A stretch of DNA of 5,663 nucleotides, taken from NCBI GenBank assembly GCA_937864935.1, contig CALMDN010000086.1:1-5663 (forward strand), given 5' to 3'. The notes beneath the pieces are model-generated. The model searched no databases and was not told where the DNA came from. It saw nothing but the letters and a program-made list of their open reading frames with translations. Of the stretch, positions 1-5,331 are shown piece after piece. The stretch comes from an uncultured Bacteroidales bacterium. Its GTDB lineage: Bacteria; Bacteroidota; Bacteroidia; Bacteroidales; Lentimicrobiaceae. Within the stretch, counting starts at the first letter, position 1, and the number at the start of each line of letters is the position of its first letter. Made by a program: the position numbers and the translations under genes.

Positions 1-8
1 CTGAGCTT

Positions 9-40
9 GCCTGCTTGTTGGTACAAGCAAACAAGCAGGC
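9..40. repeat. Perfect 11-bp inverted repeat (hairpin) in non-coding DNA
   Basis: GCCTGCTTGTT at 9-19 is exactly complementary to AACAAGCAGGC at 30-40, with a 10-base loop. The heptamer ACAAGCA occurs twice, at 23-29 and 31-37, so the left arm could pair with either copy, giving a short or a long stem. No T-run follows on either strand, so it does not read as a classical intrinsic terminator. It lies about 150 bp beyond the stop of the membrane-protein gene, so it could mark the 3' end of that transcript by RNA processing, or be a dispersed palindromic repeat. The rest of 41-190 shows no credible gene and no tRNA; it holds only a small CCGG-loop-CCGG hairpin at 97-111. Confidence 0.75.
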
Positions 41-190
41 GGAGTCGAAGCCTGTATTAACTTATGAGACAGCCTCGTTGTCATTCGGTCAGTTATCCGG
101 AGCGCAGCCGGTGGTATACTGTTTTTCTGTCAAATCAGAGATATAAACAGATCAAGCGAGCATTAAACAATATTATTCCGGACAGGATAC

Positions 191-817
191 TTAATCCAGT
201 AGGTTTTTTTCGAACAAGCCCGTTGAATTAGGAGAAAATCCCAGCTTTTTCAGGTATTTTCCGTACTGTTCACTCCGGCCTTCGGCGATGACCTTTCTGA
301 ACCCTTCTTTGATAAACTGCTGCTTGAGCCTCAGGTATATGAAGCGGCCATTTTTAAAATCCCGGTAAGCAGGCAGCACAAAATCGAGCCCGACCACCAG
401 GCAATGATCTTTTTCGCGGTGGGCAAGGAAAATCCCGGCAACTGCCATGTCGCGGAGGATAAAGAAACTGATGGTGTTCATCTCGGGTTTATAGACGAAT
501 CCCGGAAAGAACTTCTGGATATCGTGATCGTGAAACTGCAGAAAACGAAGCAGGTAGCGGTTGTCGGCCCTTACTTCAAGAATTTCAAAAACCTCTTTCT
601 TCGAATAGATCGCATAGAGGTAATAGATGTCCACAAAGGCAATAAATCCATTCAGAAATCCAACCGGGAGGGCCCCGATCAGGAATCCGTAGGTAGAGAA
701 AGTAACAGCGCCAGCCAGATTAATCCACCTGAATTTCAGGATGGAATTCATGGTCATCGAAACGGCTATAATGACCGATGCGGCGTATCCGATCCACTGT
801 AGAAGAGAAATGTCCAT
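191..817 (-). CDS. YgjV-like inner membrane protein with C-terminal GNAT-like domain
   Basis: This encodes a 208-residue protein in two parts. Residues 1-72 hold three hydrophobic helices (about 7-25, 31-49 and 51-71), with the short pattern 'LKFRWINLAGA' between the first two. This resembles the YgjV family of small bacterial inner membrane proteins. Residues about 85-205 are soluble and look like an acetyltransferase (GNAT) fold: strand 'CLVVGLDFVLPAYRDF' (139-154) followed by a basic helix, then 'YGKYLKKLGF' (185-194), a pattern typical of the last part of GNAT domains. The acetyl-CoA loop is not a clean Q/RxxGxG/A; 'YRDFKNGRF' at 151-159 occupies that place, so catalytic activity is uncertain. 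The substrate is unknown. The ATG at 817 is chosen because it begins just before the first helix and follows a likely promoter at 861-868. The gene begins 66 bp after ssnA and probably has its own transcript. Membrane location is well supported; the enzymatic role is inference. Confidence 0.85.
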   Translation of the reverse strand: MDISLLQWIGYAASVIIAVSMTMNSILKFRWINLAGAVTFSTYGFLIGALPVGFLNGFIAFVDIYYLYAIYSKKEVFEILEVRADNRYLLRFLQFHDHDIQKFFPGFVYKPEMNTISFFILRDMAVAGIFLAHREKDHCLVVGLDFVLPAYRDFKNGRFIYLRLKQQFIKEGFRKVIAEGRSEQYGKYLKKLGFSPNSTGLFEKNLLD

Positions 818-828
818 AACAGGCAGCC

Positions 829-853
829 GATCCCGGATTCATCAGCCGGGACC
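829..853 (-). other. Leader hairpin before the membrane/GNAT gene
   Basis: On the minus strand GGTCCCGG and CCGGGATC can form an 8-bp stem (one G-U pair) around a 9-base loop. It lies between the ssnA stop and the start at 817, just downstream of the -7 element at 861-868, so it would be at the very 5' end of that transcript. No T-run follows, so a rho-independent terminator for ssnA is unlikely. It may stabilise the mRNA 5' end or slow readthrough from ssnA. The structure is seen in the sequence; the role is inference. Confidence 0.5.
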
Positions 854-860
854 GGAGGTG

Positions 861-868
861 CAAAGTTA
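861..868 (-). promoter_or_regulatory. Bacteroidota-type -7 promoter element (TAACTTTG)
   Basis: The minus strand reads CTAACTTTGCAC here, an exact match to the TAnnTTTG -7 consensus used by the primary sigma factor of Bacteroidota. It sits in the 66-bp gap between ssnA and the membrane/GNAT gene, about 44 bases before the ATG at 817. I found no TTTG -33 element at the usual ~19-base spacing, which weakens the call. If real, the membrane/GNAT gene is transcribed independently of the enzyme genes upstream. Confidence 0.5.
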
Positions 869-883
869 GTATAAAGCTTGGCA

Positions 884-2149
884 CTACTTCATTTTTTCCC
901 AAAGCCGCCGGGCTTGTATCCGGGCTTCTTTCAGGATTTCGATTTCATCAACCGTGATGATTTTCCTGTCCTTAACAATCAGTTTTCCATTTGAAATAAC
1001 ATGCAGCACATGCCCGGATTCAATCCCGAAAAGGAAATGGCCCAAAAAGTTGCTGCTGTTGAATGGGGTAGGGGTATCGTAATCCAGCACTACGAGGTTG
1101 TTGTCGCCATCTCCTTTAAAGTTGTTGGATGACAGGTAGTTGTGAGCATTTCTGAGCCGGCGGTAGGTTTCCGCATAGTCGATGTTGTCGGTATTGTGAC
1201 CGGCAAAGAAGGCCGCTTTGGCACTTCGCAGCATATCGCTGTGCATGCCGTCGGTCCCCAGCATGATGCGTTCACTTAGTCCTTTTGAATTGAAAAGTCC
1301 AACACCGTTATTCAGGTTACTTTCCATGTTCTGAACTACCCAGGCAGGTGAATTGTATAGTTGCTGACGTTCATATTCATCCAGATGCAGGCAGTGGCCA
1401 AGAATGGTTTTCTTAAAATCAAGAACACCGGCTGTGCCCAGGCGGTCAACAACCCAGGTAGAATAATTTTCCAGGCAATGCCCTTCATCCGACTGGTCTT
1501 CAGCTACATGTATGTGAATGCCTGAGTTGGTTTCACGGGCAAGATCAACCGCTTGTTTTAATGTTTCATCCCCAACCGTAAAAGATGCATGCAACCCAAC
1601 AAGGCCTTGCCTTTTGGAAAGATAGTCAGCGGTTTCATCCAGTCCCTTTCGGGCAATGGCAAGTCCGTCGCGGTCCGAAATCTCATAACACAGCAAATGG
1701 CCGACGCCTACCTCATCAAACGCCTGTGCAATGGTTTCGAGGCTGCCTTTCACTGCAAAAGGGGAGGCGTGGTGGTCGATCACGAACGTCACCCCGTTTT
1801 TGGCACAAGCCATGGCTGTAACCAGTGCCGACGACCGTATCATTTCAGGATCCAGGGCCTTGTCGAGCCTCCACCAGATGTATTCCAGAATTTCAGGGAA
1901 ATTTTCCGGATTTTTCTTTGGTGCCCCCATACCCCGGGCCAGTGCAGAATAAACATGGTGATGCCCGTTGGCAAAAGCTTTGGTGACGTATTTGCCCCTG
2001 CAATCGATGACCTGGGAAGGGAAATCGGCCGGGATCTCATCCATAAAACTGACTCCCCCATCATCGCCTTCTCCGACAAGAATATTGGTTTCGGTGAATT
2101 CCAGGGTTTCGGAATGGATGTAAATGCCGTTGGTTAGGAGGATTGACAT
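884..2149 (-). CDS. ssnA: SsnA-like amidohydrolase (putative aminohydrolase of purine/selenium cluster)
   Basis: This is a 421-residue metal-dependent hydrolase of the amidohydrolase superfamily (ATZ/TRZ, cytosine-deaminase-like group), predicted cytoplasmic. The metal site can be read directly: HxH at H63/H65, H214 with E217 in 'HIHVAED' (HxxE), H252 in 'LGHCLH' and D300 in 'LGTDGMHSDM'. Stretches such as 'YIWWRLDKALD' (90-100), 'VIDHHASP' (123-130) and 'YDTPTPFNSSNFLGH' near the C terminus match the E. coli SsnA protein as I remember it, so this is SsnA rather than a general deaminase. It is about 20 residues shorter than E. coli SsnA. The usual Pro-Gly turn before HxH is replaced by 'VTKAFANG'. 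SsnA genes occur beside xanthine dehydrogenase genes in the ygfK-ssnA-ygfM-xdhD type cluster, linked to anaerobic purine degradation; its exact substrate is not fixed by sequence. The ATG at 2149 gives the standard amidohydrolase N-terminal strand; no Shine-Dalgarno sequence is seen. A heptad array ends 13 bp upstream. Confidence 0.88.
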   Translation of the reverse strand: MSILLTNGIYIHSETLEFTETNILVGEGDDGGVSFMDEIPADFPSQVIDCRGKYVTKAFANGHHHVYSALARGMGAPKKNPENFPEILEYIWWRLDKALDPEMIRSSALVTAMACAKNGVTFVIDHHASPFAVKGSLETIAQAFDEVGVGHLLCYEISDRDGLAIARKGLDETADYLSKRQGLVGLHASFTVGDETLKQAVDLARETNSGIHIHVAEDQSDEGHCLENYSTWVVDRLGTAGVLDFKKTILGHCLHLDEYERQQLYNSPAWVVQNMESNLNNGVGLFNSKGLSERIMLGTDGMHSDMLRSAKAAFFAGHNTDNIDYAETYRRLRNAHNYLSSNNFKGDGDNNLVVLDYDTPTPFNSSNFLGHFLFGIESGHVLHVISNGKLIVKDRKIITVDEIEILKEARIQARRLWEKMK

Positions 2150-2162
2150 TAGAAATTTGTTT

Positions 2163-2211
2163 AATTACGAATTACGAATTACGAATTACGAATTACGAAT
2201 TACGAATGACG
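2163..2211. repeat. Heptanucleotide tandem array (AATTACG)n, left arm
   Basis: There are six perfect copies of AATTACG at 2163-2204 and one variant, AATGACG, at 2205-2211, with a partial continuation AAT. The array lies between the ssnA start (13 bp away) and the stop of the four-helix-bundle gene. Read as ACGAAT[T/G], it is the reverse complement of the array at 2675-2772. For example ACGAATGACGAAT at 2202-2214 pairs perfectly over 13 bases with ATTCGTCATTCGT at 2738-2750. Near-identical copies suggest recent expansion by slippage. Confidence 0.95.
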
Positions 2212-2256
2212 AATAAGGGATTGGTTTTCAAATTCGGACATTTGTTTTCCTGTAAT

Positions 2257-2622
2257 TCATTTGTTGATTTTTTGTTTGATTCTGGAGGTTTTGATTGATT
2301 GAACTGTTATGGCAAGAAGTTCATTGCCTTCATTTATAAGAGCGATGATTTTCTCTTTAAAGTCAGAATTGAAGTGGGAAAGTAATTCCATAAAGAAGAT
2401 TGATTCATCCAATTCCTCTTCAACGATTTTGAGTTTGTTGATAAAATCGGGTGTCGATTTCCCCCGGCATGCCGCCCGGTAATTTGCAGCCGATGAACTC
2501 GATGAACGGATTAACTGATTGCAATAAGGAATATTGATACTGTTAACCGGCAATTCCCTTATTAATTCAGCCACACTGATAGCGAATTCCTTGTACCGTT
2601 GTTTAAGCTGTTCTATACTCAT
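2257..2622 (-). CDS. Four-helix-bundle protein of the S23 / 23S rRNA intervening-sequence family
   Basis: This is a 121-residue, mainly helical small protein. It shows the S23-family pattern: an N-terminal helix 'YKEFAISVAELIREL' (10-24), then 'NQLIRSSSSSAANYRAA' (35-51), matching the family's Q-L-R-S-xx-S-xxxN-Y/xEA core, then 'FINKLKIVEEELDES' (60-74) matching the F-xxKL-xxxxxE-xxE helix, and a last helix at about 84-110. The usual Glu after the Asn is replaced by Arg-Ala. Relatives are encoded in intervening sequences of 23S rRNA genes and, as Avd, in diversity-generating retroelements, where they form pentameric barrels that bind nucleic acid; stand-alone copies like this one have no settled function. 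No reverse transcriptase or variable repeat is present here. The ATG at 2622 begins the first helix; no Shine-Dalgarno sequence is seen. The C terminus is basic (TSRIKQKINK), fitting nucleic-acid binding. The gene lies between inverted heptad arrays and is AT-rich. Confidence 0.88.
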   Translation of the reverse strand: MSIEQLKQRYKEFAISVAELIRELPVNSINIPYCNQLIRSSSSSAANYRAACRGKSTPDFINKLKIVEEELDESIFFMELLSHFNSDFKEKIIALINEGNELLAITVQSIKTSRIKQKINK

Positions 2623-2667
2623 GATTAAAAATTAAAGACACTTTGAAGTTACAAATTTTGTCCATTC

Positions 2668-2697
2668 CAAGCTTATTCTTCATTCTTCATACTTCAA
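2668..2697 (-). promoter_or_regulatory. Possible promoter for the four-helix-bundle gene
   Basis: On the minus strand TTG at 2697-2695 is followed after exactly 19 bases by TAAGCTTG at 2675-2668, one mismatch from the Bacteroidota -7 consensus TAnnTTTG. Initiation would fall near 2660, giving a leader of roughly 40 bases before the ATG at 2622. The upstream half lies in the degenerate end of the heptad array, so the array may carry the promoter. The match is short and could be chance. Confidence 0.25.
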
Positions 2698-2772
2698 TCC
2701 TAATTCGTCATTCTACATTCTACATTCGTCATTCGTCATTCGTCATTCGTCATTCTACATTCCTCATTCGTC
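2675..2772. repeat. Heptanucleotide tandem array (ATTCGTC)n, right arm
   Basis: This array is exactly 14 heptads (98 bp) with consensus ATTC[G/T][T/A]C. Perfect ATTCGTC units lie at 2703-2709, 2724-2751 (four in a row) and 2766-2772. ATTCTAC variants lie at 2710-2723 and 2752-2758, with ATTCTTC variants at 2675-2688 and one odd unit, AATCCTA, at 2696-2702. The array is inverted relative to the one at 2163-2211. It runs into the 3' end of the xanthine dehydrogenase gene: that gene's last two codons and its TGA (GACGAATGA on the minus strand) are array sequence. Confidence 0.93.
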
Positions 2773-5325
2773 CTTTTTCAAAGGTAACTCAAACCTCCTT
2801 TTTCCGTCAAAATCTGTGAACGCGTTTGCTACCGCAGCAGCCGTAGGCACCAGCCCTATTTCTCCGAGTCCTTTTGCACCGTAAGGCCCGACCGGATCTT
2901 TGACTTCAACACCCAACACCACGATCTCCGGCATATCCTTTGCCCTGAGAATTTTCAGATCACGCATTTTCGCAGAAACAAGCTGTCCGTCGCACATCGG
3001 CAGATCTTCTGATAAGGCATAGCCCAGTCCCATATGTACGGCTCCTTCAATCTGTCCTTCAAACATCACCGGGTTCATGATTTTCCCTGCATCGTGGGCA
3101 GCGTAAACGACCTCAATTTCACCGGAATCGTTTAAGACCACCATTTGGGTGGCATAACCATAGGCAAAATGGGTAATGATTTCCTCTGTGTCAGCCCCGG
3201 GTTTGGTTGTCAGGTTGTAGGAAAAACTCCCTTTGTACGATTTTCCTGAGAGTTCTTTCAAAGTGTGGATTTTCAGGTCTTCACGGATTTGTTCCGATGC
3301 GTCAAGAATGGCATTGCCCAGCAGGGCGGTTGCCCTTGAAGAGGTGGTCATGCCGGTAGGTATCCCTGCACTGCTGTCAACCGATACTTCCACAATTTCT
3401 GGATTGATGCCGGTTTCTTCAAACAATACCTGACGCGCAACCGTATGCACACCCTGACCCATTTCCGTCCATCCATGTTGCAGATGTACCTTGCTTTCTG
3501 AAATTATGCTGATGATTACCTCGCTGGAGTCGGCCATTCCGTTACCTACGCCGCTGTTCTTGATGCCGCAGGCCAGCCCTTTGATGCGGGATTTGTCATA
3601 CCAGGGTTTGATGGCTTCCAGCGTTGCCCTGACGCCCACCCCGCCCTTGAGTATCTGGCCGGTAGCTGTCATCTTTCCTTCGGTAAGGGCATTGTTGTAG
3701 CGGAACTGCCACCGGTCGAAGTTTCCTTGTCTGCACAGATCATCCAGGCAGCCTTCCAGGGCAAAGCCAACCTGGTTCGCCCCGAATCCGCGCATGGCAC
3801 CACTGGGGATGTTGTTGGTGTAAACGGTGAGTGCTTCCAGATTGACACAGGGAAAGTGGTAAGCTCCGGTAGCATGTCCGGCCACCCTTTCCATCACCTT
3901 GGTGCCCACCGAGGCATACGCACCCGAATCACCTACGGCATAAAGCTTCAGTCCGGTCAGCCGACCGTCTTTATCACAGCCAACGGCTATATCCATGGTT
4001 ACAGGGTGCCGTTTCGGGTGCATCCTGATAGATTCTTCCCTGCTCAGTACAACTTTTACGGGGCGTTTCAGCATCCATGCAAACAGGGAAGCGTGTCCCT
4101 GAACCGTAAGGTCTTCCTTTCCTCCGAAACCACCACCGGTAGAAACCAAAGTCACCCTCACCTTTTCTTCCGGAAGTCCCAGCAGAGAGGCTACCTGTCT
4201 GCGGTCAACATAAATGCCTTGTCCGTTTGAATAGAGATGCACTCCATCATTATCCGGCAAGGCTACAGCCCCTTCGGTTTCGAGAAAAGCATGTTCAATC
4301 CGCTGGGTCTGGTAAAGGCCTTTGGCAACAAAAGCGGAACCTTTTAGTAGTTCATCTGCATCTCCGCCACGATAAACCCTGCAGGTCTCCAGCAGGTTCT
4401 CACGATCGGGATGGACCCTCGGAGAATCGGTTTTAATGGCTTCGTGCGGGTCTGTCACCGGGGGCAGAACCTCATAGGTGACATCAATCAAAGAGGTCGC
4501 TTCCCTCGCGATTTCAGCAGATTCTGCAACCACTCCGGCCAATACATCGCCGATGTAACGGGAGGTTTCACCGATGCCGATCATCAGCGGCCAGTCTTTA
4601 ATGATCAGGCCAACATAGCGGTCGCCCGGAACATCCCCTGCAGTGAATATCCTGACAACCCCTTTAACCTGAAGGGCTCTGCTAAGGTTAATTTCTTTTA
4701 TCAGTGCCCTGGGATGTTCAGAAAACCGCAACGCTCCGTAAAGCATCCCGTCGAAATGGAGGTCATTCACAAATTTTCGTTTGCCGGCAGCCATCTCATA
4801 GGCCTCATATTTGGGGTAAGAGTCACCAACCTTAGCTGATGGTTCCCTTTTCTCAGGCACATGGTCCGGAAGCAGGCGACTGGCAGCTTCTGCAATGGCA
4901 TCCACGATTTTCACGTAACCGGTACACCGGCACAAATTCAGGCTGAGTGCCTTTTTTATCTCATCTCGGGTGGGCTGTGGGTTTTTCTGAAGAAGAATCT
5001 TTGTGCGCATCAGGAACCCGGGGGTGCAGAAACCGCATTGAACCGCCCCTTTTTCAACAAAGGCACTGGCCAAAACATCCCTGATCTCTTCCGGTATGCC
5101 TTCCAGCGTATGAACCTCTGCATTTTCAAGTTTTCCCATCGGGGTCATGCACGACAGTCTTGCTTCGCCGTTGATCTCTGTAAGACAGGCACCACAGGCC
5201 CCCTGACAGGAACAACCATCTTTCACAGAAGTAATTCCCCGTTCATTTCTCAGGAAGTGCAGGAGTCTCGTTTCAGGGTTCCCCTTATAATTGACAGGAT
5301 TGCCATTCAGGTTAAATTGTACCAT
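2764..5325 (-). CDS. xdh: Selenium-dependent-type xanthine dehydrogenase, FeS-molybdopterin fusion
   Basis: This is an 853-residue molybdenum hydroxylase, predicted cytoplasmic, that would hydroxylate xanthine or a related purine. Residues 1-150 hold two [2Fe-2S] clusters: a plant-type site with C38 (or C40), C44, C47 and C59, and a second with C97, C100, C132 and C134 (CGFC...CRCTGY). A linker leads to the molybdopterin region from about 170 to the end. Active-site motifs are visible: 'NGQ' (367-369), 'GGGFGGKE' (397-404), 'VMERVAGH' with R480 and 'AMRGFGANQ' with R512, both arginines aligning with purine-binding arginines of bovine xanthine oxidase, and the catalytic base E822 in 'KGLGEIGL'. 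No FAD domain lies between the parts, so an FAD subunit must be encoded elsewhere. This FeS-Moco fusion and length match the family named selenium-dependent xanthine dehydrogenase, whose labile selenium is carried on the cofactor; no selenocysteine codon is expected. E. coli XdhD is a relative. The gene starts 6 bp after the PLP-enzyme stop, implying an operon. Its stop lies inside a heptad array. An aldehyde or nicotinate-type substrate is less likely, given the purine residues and the ssnA neighbour. Confidence 0.9.
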   Translation of the reverse strand: MVQFNLNGNPVNYKGNPETRLLHFLRNERGITSVKDGCSCQGACGACLTEINGEARLSCMTPMGKLENAEVHTLEGIPEEIRDVLASAFVEKGAVQCGFCTPGFLMRTKILLQKNPQPTRDEIKKALSLNLCRCTGYVKIVDAIAEAASRLLPDHVPEKREPSAKVGDSYPKYEAYEMAAGKRKFVNDLHFDGMLYGALRFSEHPRALIKEINLSRALQVKGVVRIFTAGDVPGDRYVGLIIKDWPLMIGIGETSRYIGDVLAGVVAESAEIAREATSLIDVTYEVLPPVTDPHEAIKTDSPRVHPDRENLLETCRVYRGGDADELLKGSAFVAKGLYQTQRIEHAFLETEGAVALPDNDGVHLYSNGQGIYVDRRQVASLLGLPEEKVRVTLVSTGGGFGGKEDLTVQGHASLFAWMLKRPVKVVLSREESIRMHPKRHPVTMDIAVGCDKDGRLTGLKLYAVGDSGAYASVGTKVMERVAGHATGAYHFPCVNLEALTVYTNNIPSGAMRGFGANQVGFALEGCLDDLCRQGNFDRWQFRYNNALTEGKMTATGQILKGGVGVRATLEAIKPWYDKSRIKGLACGIKNSGVGNGMADSSEVIISIISESKVHLQHGWTEMGQGVHTVARQVLFEETGINPEIVEVSVDSSAGIPTGMTTSSRATALLGNAILDASEQIREDLKIHTLKELSGKSYKGSFSYNLTTKPGADTEEIITHFAYGYATQMVVLNDSGEIEVVYAAHDAGKIMNPVMFEGQIEGAVHMGLGYALSEDLPMCDGQLVSAKMRDLKILRAKDMPEIVVLGVEVKDPVGPYGAKGLGEIGLVPTAAAVANAFTDFDGKRRFELPLKKDE

Positions 5326-5331
5326 GAGAGT

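Larger units (their letters stand above)
2163..2772. mobile_element. Putative S23/four-helix-bundle insert bounded by inverted heptad arrays
   Basis: About 610 bp separate the xanthine dehydrogenase and SsnA genes: a left heptad array, one S23-type gene and a right heptad array in opposite orientation. The block is clearly AT-rich: hand counts give about 27% G+C at 2221-2280 and 35% at 2281-2340, against about 60% at 2821-2880 and 57% at 1921-1980. The layout resembles S23-encoding intervening sequences in 23S rRNA genes, where the S23 gene sits between complementary ends. There is no transposase, and I could not identify a target-site duplication, so mobility is an inference from composition, terminal inverted repeats and placement in an otherwise tight gene pair. 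The alternative is a long-resident small gene with independent microsatellite growth on both sides. Confidence 0.45.

Noticed and set aside
829..853. Rho-independent terminator of ssnA
   Set aside because: The hairpin is followed by GGCTGCCTG on the minus strand, with no T-run.
720..902. Small minus-strand frame across the ssnA / membrane-gene gap
   Set aside because: It overlaps both real genes in another frame and its sequence has no recognisable features.
1589..2137. 182-codon open frame on the plus strand
   Set aside because: It is antisense to the SsnA coding sequence, which has all metal ligands; the plus-strand translation looks random.
2163..2772. CRISPR array
   Set aside because: The repeats are contiguous 7-bp units without spacers, and no cas gene is present.
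2163..2772. Diversity-generating retroelement with Avd
   Set aside because: The S23-type protein is related to Avd, but there is no reverse transcriptase, template repeat or variable repeat in the window.
3727..4230. 167-codon open frame on the plus strand, and similar shorter plus-strand frames at 404-802, 4227-4436 and 4411-4839
   Set aside because: These are shadows of clear minus-strand genes and show no motif, no promoter and no start signal.
2764..5325. Selenocysteine codon in the xanthine dehydrogenase
   Set aside because: The frame is continuous without an internal TGA; selenium in this family is a labile cofactor ligand, not selenocysteine.
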